DNA of 64,000 bases from Solenopsis invicta (lineage: Eukaryota; Arthropoda; Insecta; Hymenoptera; Formicidae): NCBI RefSeq assembly GCF_016802725.1, contig NC_052679.1, forward strand, positions 14,873,635 to 14,937,634. The letters are read 5' to 3'. Positions 1 to 10,450 of the stretch are shown one piece after another. The notes beneath the pieces were generated by a model. That model worked only from the letters and a program-made list of their open reading frames with translations, was not told the DNA's origin and did not search any database. The translations under genes were made by a program, and so were the position numbers. Position 1 is the stretch's first letter. Each line of letters begins with the position of its first letter.

Positions 1-486
1 AAAATTAACAAATTAATTGCAAACAAAATTAAAAATAATTGTGATGTTTAACAATAGAATAAACCCTAAGGAATTTTGTTTTTGTAATTAATAATTATTT
101 TAAAAGTGATTTGGAAGATTAGCTATTCCTTCGTTATTTTCAATTTATTTTTTATTTAGATTTTATTAAAAACACAGCATGTTCAGCATTTAATAAAGTA
201 AAATGTCAGAGTTAAAAAAATATTTTTGTTTATTCACAAATGTTCTATACAAAAGATAATTTTATTTTTGTGAGTAAATAAACATTTCATTCTCTCTTAC
301 GTTTATTTCCATACCTCCATACCTAAATAGAGTTTAAAAAATAAGTTAAGGCCTTATTCAGCTCAGATGCCAGATATTTTTAAGTTAAGCATTAGTATAG
401 AGCAGTAATTACGAACAGTAGGGCACCTGGAAATTATTTCCATTTTAAGTCCTTTTAGATCCATTTTATATTCTTTTGTCATTCAA

Positions 487-614
487 TGGATGTCCGTCCA
501 AAGTTGTGAAAAACGAATATTCATAAAGCGTCAACTAGACGTCCGTCAGATTTTATCCGATTACATCTGGATATCCCAAACTCGAACGTCTAGCGTACGT
601 CTAATGGACGTCCA
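487..614. repeat. Small inverted repeat with GACGTCC motifs
   Basis: TGGATGTCCGTCC at the left and GGACGTCCA at the right are inverted. TAGACGTCCGTCAG and TCTAGCGTACGTCTA occur inside. It looks like a decayed MITE of about 130 bp. Confidence 0.35.
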
Positions 615-2022
615 TGTACTATCTGGGGATTAATCTTTGAACTCTGACAAGTTTCAATGTTCTATGTACGCCAAATGGGGCTCTTCTTCCTCACAAGTAA
701 CGTAACGATGTATGACGTAGTTGTCGAGTGTTAATTCGCAGATTCGCTGACTGAGCGGGGTAAAGAGGGGTGGAGGATACCGTTTATGCAGATGTATGCG
801 ATTACGTGCTGTCTGATTACTGGCAGTGCGACACCACTTCTGCACCTACACAGCTGCCAACTCTCCCGTCCCAACGCGCCTTCCAAATGTGCGCTTGCAT
901 CTATCCGCATCACACGCCAAGATTAGTTATTAGATTGCAAGAACAGCTCAGACCTCGCTACGTAACGACACCGGTATGGAAATGGGAATGAAGATGGGCC
1001 GTCGTAATGCGGCGCGTACAAAACAGGAAATCTCCTCTCGCGCGCGCGCGGCACAACCCGCACAACCGTCGTCGCGTGTTACTTACATCGAGATCTACGC
1101 TCGATGAGATTCGCGCGCATCCACGCGGATACTGCGACGGACGTGTGGAATTTCAGCGATGTGACGCACAAAATTTATCGCCTAGGGATTCCAAGATAAA
1201 ACGTTTAATATCCCGAAGAACATCGTGTAGAAAATGAGATCGTCAGGCCGCCCCCCAGCAATCTGGAAAGCGGTAGGACCGAGCAAGACGTCGAGTCGCG
1301 AGCGGATCTCTCGGCGTCACTTAGTCAAGCGAAGTTAACATGTTAAGCGAATCGTTAATTGTGTGACATGCCGTGCCATGCCATGCGCTTCGTAGACGAC
1401 CGCGAAGTTCAGAAGGGAACTAAATAGAAGATTGGGGTAAATTTGGTGGAGAACTGCACTTGGCCCCGCAACGACGGCAAGAGTTTTGCCTTCCAGCTCC
1501 GCGAAACTCCGCCAGCATAGATGCGGCAAGAATTTCCTGGAGTTACTAATGGTATTCCAACATCCCGCGCCAGCCCACGAATTCCATTAGGGCACGTCAA
1601 TAATATTCCCTTACATGTTACGAGGCCGATTAAATGTTAAATTACAAACGTAGAACTTGTTCCGCTCATCTTTCGTTCGTTCATACTTGCAGGATTTTGA
1701 TGTTACTACGTTACTCATGCTTAATGCAAAACGTTTCGAAAAGCCATAATCCCAAAAACTGAAAGCTAAGACAACGTCCTAAAGTGTCATAACGCTGAAG
1801 TCTAAAAACACTTGAGATAATATCTCGAATAATTATAATTCCAAAAATTTACGTATCTAAATGATATTCGAAATGTAAATCCTAAAATATCTATTTTTTT
1901 TTAATACTTTTGAAATTGCGTATGTATGTATCAGTAAATTGCCATGTCACTTAGATACAAAGGTCTTATTATAGGAAAAGGAAAAGCGATATGGATTATG
2001 AAAAGAAATTATTTACATATAT

Positions 2023-2026
<4 letters not shown>

Positions 2027-2059
<33 letters not shown>
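2027..2059. repeat. (CA)n microsatellite
   Basis: About 16 uninterrupted CA units within AT-rich non-coding DNA. Confidence 0.9.
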
Positions 2060-2066
<7 letters not shown>

Positions 2067-3276
2067 ATCAAGACTTTCCAGCCAATTATGACTGTTTCTC
2101 CTCAAGATTTAATTGATAAGTAGTTCTCGTCTGAAATTACCCCCTCTTACGATTATCGAGCGTACACGTGCGGCGTATCCCCTCTATCTTGGATAAAATC
2201 GGGTCTTCTGACTGACATTTATGCCTTGAAAAAAGATGGAAGAACTGAGGCACGATGTGGGAGAGAACAGAGGAAATGTACGAGTGGGCGGAAGGCAAGG
2301 AATTTCGTAAAGTAAACCGCACGTCATGCAGGAGTTGGAAGGCACTGATATACATAATTAAGAATTCACTAATATACGCGTTAGTACGTGAAATCTACGT
2401 TCCGTATTCCACGTGTACTTATTATTTTTGAATATTTTTCTCTACATACATAGATGACGTTTTTCTGATACAATTATCTAATAATTTATTAGATAACTAT
2501 ATTGGATTATCATGTTTTGACCTCGAGGCAGCATTACGCTGATTCCTTATCTTTTGAGATGCATATTCTTCCTTACATTCTTACAACTTATACTTTTGTT
2601 TGTTATTGCATCTCAAATAAAAATTATTATAATAAATTAGATTGAAGAAATAATGATAAATTAAATTTCTCAATAAAATAAAAATATGCATTTCATATAC
2701 CATGGCGTGTATATTAAATTTTTAAATACCACGTATAAATGTATATAAATGATAACCTTTAATATAAAAATAATATTCTCACAATTTACGATATTTAATA
2801 TTTAATAAAGTACAGGTTTTAATCATTCATATATCATTTTCTCTTTTTTTTAATATATTAATGTTAATAAAGCTTTTCAAATCTTGTATCCAAATGATGA
2901 GATTTACTTATGTGCAAATTCAAAAATATTTCAATTTGTATTTTAAAATATTGTGTTGACATGTTAATTTTAGGAATTATAACTTTTCGGATCATTATCT
3001 CTTATAGTTCTTAGATTTCAGTATTACGATATTGCGAAACACCGTTCTATTCTTTTAGATTTCGATACTTTCTTTGATACATTGTATGTTCTTTAATAAT
3101 AATTTGCAAACGATAATAATATCGATAGTGGATGTGACGTTAGATGTAACGATAATTGCTGAAATAAATTTTGTCATAGAAAAACCTAACGTTGAAAAAT
3201 GCAAATTATATAGTTCGCCAGATATCGGCGAATACGGCTGAGGAAGTTAACAGAGAACTCACCCGCGAATTTTGTT

Positions 3277-3579
3277 TTATTCCGATAGTACGTCAAATGA
3301 AAATGAAAATCGATGTTCACAGACGCCTTGATGTGGAAGCGTCGAGTATCCGGTAACAGTTAATCGAATATCTGGCGCGTCCCGTACCGGAAATAGCAAC
3401 GGAAGCGGATATCTTAGATCAAGAAGTGGTTCACCTTGATCATGGAAGAGCATCGCTAACGCGGAAAGCGAGTGTCGCCTGATGATATCTGTCTGCAATT
3501 CAACATAGAGGTCTGAAGTGCTCAAGGGTTTGGTATCTGAAACGACACGAACAACGAGAGCTCCATTTATCTCTAAATC
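3277..3579 (-). CDS. Unidentified terminal coding exon
   Basis: A minus-strand reading frame of 100 codons plus stop. It has balanced amino-acid composition, GC-richer third positions than its AT-rich surroundings and no low complexity, so it looks like real protein. It begins after a possible acceptor (TACAG, AG at 3580-3581, with a weak pyrimidine tract) in phase 0. The frame is also open upstream to about 3660, so another acceptor is possible. It ends at TAA 3277-3279, which overlaps an AATAAA. Motifs visible are LVVRVVSDTKPLS, LLDLRYPLPLLFPV and a final RFSFSFDV. They suggest a beta-rich fold with few cysteines. I do not recognise the family. A consensus donor (GTGAGT) just past the stop could mark alternative splicing. 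The partner exons were not found. Confidence 0.45.
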   Translation of the reverse strand, partial: DLEINGALVVRVVSDTKPLSTSDLYVELQTDIIRRHSLSALAMLFHDQGEPLLDLRYPLPLLFPVRDAPDIRLTVTGYSTLPHQGVCEHRFSFSFDVLSE

Positions 3580-5304
3580 CTGTAGCGAGTTATTGCTCAA
3601 ATATTTATTGAAGAGCCAGATAATACTGACTAAAAATTTCGCGATGGCAATTTTTTTAATTTATATAAATAAAAAAATGTAAAATCAACATACATTTTTT
3701 TATATGTTAGCTTGAAAGTTTCAAACACTAAATACCTGTATTGTCTTTTGTTACTTTATTTTAATTCTTCTTTTATTTCTTAATTTGCATGATAAACATT
3801 TGCTGCAACAAATTTTGAACATTTAACTTGAGCGATCTACATAACTATTTATGATAAACCAATAAAATTATTTTTAGAATTAAAACTGTCTCGAGCTAAA
3901 TTTTTTAATACTTCAGTGAAACCGCGTTCTTTCTATATAATATACAAAATTAGATATCTTAACTTGAAGACATCGAGAAACATTAATTAAAAATTGCGCG
4001 AAATAGCTGCCGACTGAAAACTGTAATTGTACATAAGACTAATTGATTATGTTAATAGGTTATTGTTGTTAATAATGAATGCAACCGTGCGCATTTGAAT
4101 TTTAATGTGCATACACGCATCCGCTAGCAATTTACGCGAAAATTGCCGAAGCTGCGACGCAATTAATATCGCTACATTGAATAAGAAAGCATTTAAATTT
4201 GCATAAGAAGTTCGTCGCTCTAACGTTTATCTTATTTAAGTTTTGACAACTTCAACTAACATGATCCCGATCTGCGAGGTAGAACGTGAGTTCGCTTTAA
4301 TAGCCGGGACGACAAAGGGCGTCGTCGGTCGTATCCATCGAGACTGCCTATCGTGACTTAATGAGAGCGAACATTGAAATGCTTTTGTAATCGGATATAG
4401 CAGCTCATGTCTTTTGTATACGTTTAACGTTGCAATAACGTTCCTTTACCGTGTTGCGATGTTGGACGAAAAAAATGTGATGAAGAGAGAAAGAGAGAGA
4501 GACAAATCGGGCATATATTGTTAAAAAAGTAAGTATATTCAAAGAAATAGAAAGAAATGAAAAAACTTGTATTTATTTTAGCGTGTATCGCCTTTATGTG
4601 ATATTAACACCAGCAAGTACCATTTTCAATCACTTTACACGTTGCCTCTCGTGAATCTTAGAGAGACGGGAAGCAATACCGTTTGACTGATGATAACCTC
4701 TCGACTATTAATTGGCCTTACTATCTCTCAATTAACAGAGACTCGGATAGATGGCAAATTACAACGTACGGTGTACTGTTTGACAAATATTTGTCTGTCA
4801 ACAGTCCCTGCTTTGATTTTGGTTGATTATACATAACTGTCATCGATCATAGAAAGCACCGCTGCTTTTCAAGCGGCAATACTAGAAATCCAAGTATATA
4901 AAACGTGTAGTCACTTTCTACGCATTTGTATTTTTGATGCATCAAATTAAATTTATGCGTGGAATTTTTGTACTTTTTACACGCTTAGACGCGCATCACT
5001 ATTAAATTACACGTCTAGACATATAAAAAAAATACACGCACACAGACGCGTAAAAGGTAACAACATAATTTTACAGACAGAAATACACACTTGGATTTGT
5101 AATGTATAATAGTATCGTCCTTAAAATCGAGTCACTGCAAGACAATGGTTAGAAAAGAGCAGATAGGCATAAATACGTCGATACATTTCAATCGCAAGTG
5201 CAAATCTTGGACAGCGGTGATGTCGAAAACGATCGACGCGAGTGCGTCGCGAGCGATTAGTAGCGCGCGAGTAAATAACGACAAATAAATGAGAGGTTAC
5301 TTAC

Positions 5305-5420
5305 CCCTCTCCCCGGTCGCGCTGCCCGACGCCGACTAAGCCTCTGCTGCTGCTCTCGGAATCCTTCGCAGCACTGCTTCTCCGTAGCACTTTCACACGA
5401 TCTCACACGCACGCGCTTGT
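5305..5420 (-). pseudogene. Inverted copy of the putative 5' exon and leader (left arm)
   Basis: Reading the minus strand, the segment matches 6262-6338. In one 32-base window I compared, 29 bases agree. It lacks the ATG and has GAGGCTTAG where the right arm has GAGGCTTGG, giving a stop. It keeps a consensus donor GTAAGT (5299-5304), which points away from the centre of symmetry. Confidence 0.45.
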
Positions 5421-5673
5421 TATCGAAGCGCGACGAACACGGGATCAATTGCGCAGGCCGTACGCAATGCCCGATTAAACGACATTCGAGAGCGCTTCGC
5501 TACGCTGCGTCTCCGTAGCGTTCCGTTGGCGGGAAAGAGCGCCGATAGCGAACGACGTCAACTTTACTATCGCGACTTCGATATATCGCGCGAGTCAAGC
5601 GAGGGTTAAGAGGCCGAAATCGAAACGACTAATCGAGACGGCTTCCGTGCGCGATAAGGTGTTTTAAGGCTGT

Positions 5674-5820
5674 AGCACACACCTTCCATAACCGTAACCA
5701 TAAGACGCACCGTAAGAATTAGCCAATCACAGTCGAGAAATAAGAATTAAGAAATAAGAATCTGAATTCTCGACTGTGATTGGCTAATTCTTATGGTTAC
5801 GGTTATGGAAGGTGTGTGCT
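5674..5820. mobile_element. Hairpin MITE 1 at the centre of the inverted repeat
   Basis: AGCACACACCTTCCATAACC at the left is repeated in reverse complement at the right end (to 5820). The arms are about 55-65 bp and near perfect, and include CCAATCACAGTCGAGAA. The loop is AT-rich. It is non-coding. Confidence 0.75.
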
Positions 5821-5942
5821 ATTAGTCGGTATCATAAGTCATAAGCCATAAAAATTGACCAATCATAGTCAAATGTAAAGAGAATATTCGACCGTGATTG
5901 ATTAATTCTTATGGCTTATGACTTATGACACCGACTAATAGC
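5818..5942. mobile_element. Hairpin MITE 2, abutting the first
   Basis: GCTATTAGTCGGTATCATAA at the left is matched inversely by a right end closing at 5942, with arms of about 50 bp containing CCAATCATAGTC. It shares three bases with hairpin 1, so one probably inserted at the edge of the other. It is non-coding. Confidence 0.75.
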
Positions 5943-6254
5943 TTATTGTAAGAAAGGCTATTACGCGTGCTGTAACGCGCGTTAACGCATGCACGTGTAG
6001 AAAGTAAAGGTCAAACCGCGTCGATTCGGCATCTTAACTTTAGCTTGACTCGCGTCGTGTCGCGGCGGTAAATCGGAGCGAAGTTGTCGACGCTGACGTC
6101 ACCCACTGACGCTCCTTCCCGTCAACGGAATGCCACGGAGACGCAACGCAACGAAGCGCTCTCGAATCGCGTTTAATCGGAAATTACTTGTGGCTTGCGC
6201 AATTCCTGTATTCGTTGAGTTTCCGTAATAAGCGCGCGCGCGCGAGATTGTGTG

Positions 6255-6383
6255 TAAGAGCTACGAAGGAGCAGCGCTGCGAAGGATTCCGAAAGATGGA
6301 GGCTTGGTCGGCGGCGGGCAGCGCGACCGGGGAGAGGGGTGAGTAACCTATCATTTATTTGTTATTTACTCGCGCGATACTAA
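6255..6383 (+). repeat. 128-bp direct repeat, copy 1 (upstream of the TIR element)
   Basis: Runs from TAAGAGCTACGAAGG to GATACTAA and recurs at 6800-6927. The inverted left arm shows the uninterrupted order GCTACTAATCGCTCG, so the element entered right after ACTAA and the preceding 128 bp were duplicated. Confidence 0.75.
6296..6338 (+). other. Putative 5' coding exon, right-arm copy 1
   Basis: An ATG in good context (AAAG before ATGG) opens a 14-codon frame, MEAWSAAGSATGER plus one base, ending at GTGAGT (6339-6344). The DNA upstream is CpG-rich. The same segment occurs at 6841-6881 (plus, donor damaged) and inverted at about 5305-5345 (minus, no ATG, in-frame TAG). This could be the first exon of a real gene that became duplicated, or part of a composite transposon. 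No downstream exon was found. Confidence 0.35.
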
Positions 6384-6799
6384 AAGCTGGTCTCCAATGA
6401 GTTGCAAAGTGTAGTTGCAAATCGCGAGTGGCTAGTTGCCAGTCGCAAGTTGTAAATAATTTCAACGCCTAATCTACATTTGAATGTGGAGATTGTCGAA
6501 AGGTGCAAATTGAATGTTTGATTAAGCGAGATATGTGAGCACCGGACATTCAAGATATCACTACCGAAAATTGTCCTACCACAAATCACATTTGTCGTAA
6601 TTTTTGCCGCGCTCCGCTACGCTCTTTCAATTCACTTTATAAGGTTAAGGTGGTGCGATCGCCAGTTGCTGGCGCCAAAGTTAAAAGTTGGCCAACTCTC
6701 GTTTGGCAATCGCGACAGTCCGTTGCTACCGGCAATAACGCTAGTTGCCATTCTTTGCAACTGGCGATGGAGCATTTTCAACTCATTGTAGAACAACCT
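6384..6799. mobile_element. 416-bp TIR element with 128-bp flanking direct repeats
   Basis: The ends are AAGCTGGTCTCCAATGAGTT and, in reverse complement, AGGTTGTTCTACAATGAGTT. Subterminal repeats of GTTGCCA/AGTTGCAA type resemble those of hAT-like MITEs. It carries no transposase ORF. The host sequences at 6255-6383 and 6800-6927 are direct repeats, far longer than any normal target duplication. Confidence 0.7.
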
Positions 6800-6927
6800 T
6801 AAGAGCTACGAAGGAGCAGCGCTGCGAAGGATTCCGAAAGATGGAGGCTTGGTCGGCGGCGGACAACGCGACCGGGGAGAGGGGTAACCTATCATTTATT
6901 TGTTATTTACTCGCTACTCGATACTAA
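6800..6927 (+). repeat. 128-bp direct repeat, copy 2 (downstream of the TIR element)
   Basis: Second copy of 6255-6383. It differs at several positions, including loss of four bases at the splice donor. It continues into the ancestral flank (TCGTTCGCGAC). Confidence 0.75.
6841..6883 (+). pseudogene. Duplicate of the putative 5' exon (copy 2)
   Basis: Nearly identical to 6296-6338: it opens with ATGGAGGCTTGG and keeps ACCGGGGAGAGGGG. It has lost four bases across the donor, so GTGAGTAACC has become GTAACC. It also carries substitutions that change the Gly-Ser-Ala portion. It therefore looks like a decayed copy. Confidence 0.4.
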
Positions 6928-7309
6928 TCGTTCGCGACAATCGCGATGCACTCGCGTCGCGTATCTTGTGTTTGTTCGATCGTTTTACATCACCGCTATC
7001 CAAGATTTGGGCTTGCAATTGAAATGTATCGCTGTTCATGCCTATCTAGTCTTTCTTAACCATTGTCTCGCGGCGACTCGGTCTCGAGAACGACACTACA
7101 TTGCAAATCCAAGTGTGTATCTTGGTGTGTAAAATCATGTAGTCACTTTTCACGCATTTATGTGCTTAGACGTGTAATTTAATTAGCATTGATACACGTT
7201 CAAGCGTTCAACAAAAATTGCACGCATAGATTTAATTTAATGCATTAAAAATGCGTAAAAAGTGACTACACACTTTACACGCTTGGATTTGCAGTGAACG
7301 TCTCTGACG

Positions 7310-7649
7310 GTGATCCCTTTCGATATAAATCCCTTTGTGTACATAGCCGTACGAAGTTTAGAAAATAATCATGTCGATATACAACTGGATAATTTGCATG
7401 AAAACAGGCAAGGTTTGTCCCAGCGGAATCGATAATTTGCGACGCTCGCACAAGGGCCTCCGATTTTATTGAACGATTCCGAAATGGCTCCCGCGGAAAA
7501 GTCATGAGCGATAGAAGCTTATCAATATGGATGTGTTTAACTTGCTGCATAATGGACGACCGAGTCGGCATTCCCCCGACTAGATGATATAACGGCGTAA
7601 TCATTAGTCGGAACATTCGGACGGAAACTTGGTTAACTCGGATCTCCAC
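7310..7649 (-). other. Unassigned open reading frame, doubtful
   Basis: An open minus-strand frame of about 115-124 codons lies just outside the right end of the 4.9-7.3 kb inverted repeat. Base composition is richer in GC than the neighbours, and the frame contains YHLVGGMPTRSSIMQQVKH. I do not recognise it, and there is no clear acceptor or partner exon. It could be a chance ORF or a decayed exon. Confidence 0.2.
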
Positions 7650-8261
7650 TTGAAAAACTAATTGAAAGAATCCTCTCCTGTTGGAGTCTTCCGCTCACCG
7701 TTTCCTTCCTTCTTAATTCTTTTTATTCTCGAAAGCTTTTTTGCCGTCTTCGCTTTGTGCGTTTTGATCCTCAGAACGACAGAAATCTGTAAGAATGCTT
7801 TGCGGAAGATCGAAGTCGGTGGTAGGGGTGCTTTCTTTCGTAAGTTTAGAGCCGATATTTCCCTTTAGCAGAGATTTCAAACCATTCTGAATTGCAGAGA
7901 CATATAATGTTGAAAGCCGAATGACTCGGAGGCGTTGGGCGTTTTATTAAAAACTCAAATGTTTCTTAATATAAAGCAATTCCTGGCTATATTTCGGACT
8001 CTGTTTACTCTCTTATGAAATGCATAAAGAAACGTTACCAATACCGACATAGATCTTCTAAAGAGTCAAAAAACTCCTTATTTCTCAGAACATTATATTT
8101 TACTAATATTGCACTAAAAGCATGATTTGCTTTCATAATTAAAGAAGTAAAAATATAGAGGAGAAGGTAATATTATGTCCATTCGTAATAGCTTTGTTAT
8201 TAAATGATGAATTCTCGAGAGTACTTATGAAATCACTTATTTAGTAACTTACGGTTATACA

Positions 8262-8500
8262 GTGACGCACAATAACCGACATTTGTTACAAAGTATTTTT
8301 ACCTGTAAGCACTTTGAAACTTTTTCAAGATATACTTTAGCATTTAATTGCATGTACTCATTCGTTTTAATTTTGGTCTTAACAATTTTGGTTACTGTTG
8401 CACAAATATATGCACATTTAAATTCTTTTTTATTATTTAATATTTTTTTTGCAATAAAACCGAAGTTAAAAGTAAGGTGCTTTGTAACAGAGCTTATAAC
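8262..8500 (+). repeat. Dispersed non-coding repeat, partial plus-strand copy
   Basis: Shares ordered blocks with 28990-29230 and, inverted, with 9990-10440. These are CGACATTTGTTACAAAG, ACTTTTTCAAGATA, then an A-rich ATGCACA...TATTTAA block. No coding potential is seen. It is probably an old transposon whose class I cannot tell. Confidence 0.5.
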
Positions 8501-9399
8501 TTTGTCAAGAAAAGAGATAACGCTATAAGATTGAACGAGACAACCGTCGGCTTAGTGACGCTGCGTTGGTAGCATGCTGTCAGTTGCCTCCCGCTTTATT
8601 CATGTGGCGTACGCTGTGTGTGACGTATCTGCGCATCACGTAAGCAAATATTTTTCGATATTATCGTTTTAGTCTCATTAGTAAATATTGAACTTTATCA
8701 GCAGTTACTTCTACTCGAGTACTTGGGGGAGAATCAGTGACAATCATTATTTCGCATTATTTAACTTACATTAATATATGTTACAACTTGGTCCAATGTT
8801 GTCACTTCCAACCCCAAGTCGGGATAAAAAGTAACATCGTGCTTTGGTCTATTCAATTGATTATAACACTTTTAAAAGTTGAATTAACGGCGTTCAGTTT
8901 CTGTGAAATTAATCTTAAATCTTCTTATTTGTGTATATGAATTTATAGCGAAAATTTATAGCGAATATAAACTTTTTTTTATCTTATGAAAATCAAACAA
9001 TGTTACTTTCAACTCCGACTTCCCTTACACATTTCAAGTTATACAAAGTTAAACATTAACGTAAAATTTTGCTTATATAGCTTCTTAAATATGCTGACGC
9101 CAACAGGCTTAATAAGATCTCTCTTGCGAAGTTTCATATCAAAGAAGTTTATTTAATAAGTTTATTGTAATTTCACTGATTTATAATTAACGTTGCATAT
9201 ATTATAGATTTTTAGTACTGCAATATATATGCGGAAGAGCTGTGTGTACGTACATTTGCATATATTCCGCAATATTTTTCCTTTATTTCGAATTATATAA
9301 TATAATATAAATATAGTTTTGTAACAAAACATTGTGCTTTTTAAAAAAACATCAACTTCTAAAATCTATTTTTGTAGAGGAGAAAGGAAAGAGGACATA

Positions 9400-10450
9400 T
9401 CACCAATCTCACCCTTTTTTGATCCATTATACAGTATCGTCATATTTTTATAAATAATAAAGGCGAAGAGGGCATCCATTTTTATTTTATTGAATAACAC
9501 TATTTATAATCAATATTTTATACTAAAACTGGAATGATTCGATTTGTCAAAGTGTTGTTTAACAGATTCTAAATTCAAAGTAATAAAATATTTATTACTT
9601 GGGACGTGATTTATGAAAATGTGACGCATTGAATAATCGATAGAAGGAAAAAAAAGTGGTGGTAATATGGCTAGTCTAAAAACAATGTTTTAAAAATCCG
9701 TTTAGTTAAAAAAATACAGTACATTGTTAAATATATTTTTAATTTTCCATCGTTCAGAATATTCCTGATTTAAAATTGTCCTGTGTTCAAAGGCTTTAGA
9801 GATATCATTAGAGATATCATTTTATCCCTGTTTAGTATTAAACAACAAACATAAAATAACATCTATGACGTTTTTAAACATTACCCTTTAAAATAACAAT
9901 CGATTTATCGAAAAAATATTATACTTCAATGTCAAAATTTTGTTTAAAAAACCATATAAACAAAATTTTGTGTTATTGGTTAACTTTGCACAATTTGAAG
10001 TGTGTACAGCCAAATAAAAAGTTAAATAACACAAAAACACTCGAGTGTACACCCAAGGACTTTGATTCTGTCCATGGGGAAATTTTCCAAATTAAGAAGT
10101 CACTACTTTCTACATACTCGCAGTTCATGATTAATGAAACAACTAGAGCTTATTGGTTGTTACGTTAATCATGAACTGTAAGTATGTAGAAAGATAGCGT
10201 CTTCTCAGTTTGGAAAATTTCCCCATGGATAGAATCAAAGTCCTTGGGTGTACATACATTCGTGTGATAATACGCTCAAGTTTAAAAACAATGAGGAAAT
10301 ATGTGTAATGAAATGCTAAAGTGCTTTGAAAAAGTTTAGAAGTGCTCAATAGGAAAAATGCCTTATAAAAATTGTTAGCTATTGCGTATTGGCATATTAG
10401 AGCCACTAAAAAACGGCGGGCTACTATTGAATAATTCCATAAACAATTGT
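9400..10450 (-). repeat. Dispersed non-coding repeat, minus-strand copy with nested palindrome
   Basis: Reading the minus strand, the block order equals that at 28975-29730. First comes the ACTTTTTCAA block, then CACTCGAGTG, then TATTTAACTTTTTATTTGGC, a GATAAATCGATTG block, and last GAATCT(G/A)TTAAACAACACTTTGA. A 201-bp palindrome interrupts it at 10050-10250. Extra fragments of the last block occur near 10500-10590 (plus) and 11240-11340 (minus). Confidence 0.6.
10050..10250. mobile_element. 201-bp palindromic MITE with TA target duplication
   Basis: The ends CACCCAAGGACTTTGATTCT and their reverse complement form arms of about 95 bp with few mismatches. TA flanks both sides (10048-10049 and 10251-10252), as in Tc1/mariner insertions. 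Removing it restores CACTCGAGTG-TA-CATACATTCGTG, which matches the uninterrupted repeat near 29.2 kb. Confidence 0.85.

Larger units (their letters stand above)
1..3276. other. No recognisable gene
   Basis: AT-rich flanks surround a GC/CpG-richer patch at about 660-1320 that includes a CG-dinucleotide run. A (CA)n tract lies at about 2027-2059. Short ORFs overlap on both strands without protein-like features or splice context. I see nothing to annotate beyond the inverted repeat at 487-614. Confidence 0.5.
4886..7295. repeat. Large imperfect inverted repeat / composite foldback element
   Basis: The left arm, about 4886-5660, matches the reverse complement of about 5960-7295. Outer units of about 200 bp (4886-5100 and 7105-7295) are themselves bounded by AATCCAAG / CTTGGATT and contain internal symmetry. 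The middle parts carry a CpG-rich leader and an exon-like segment with donors facing outward. Two hairpin MITEs occupy the centre, and a 416-bp element plus a 128-bp duplication lengthen the right arm. The arms have diverged by substitutions and indels, so it is not an assembly artefact of identical sequence. Confidence 0.8.
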
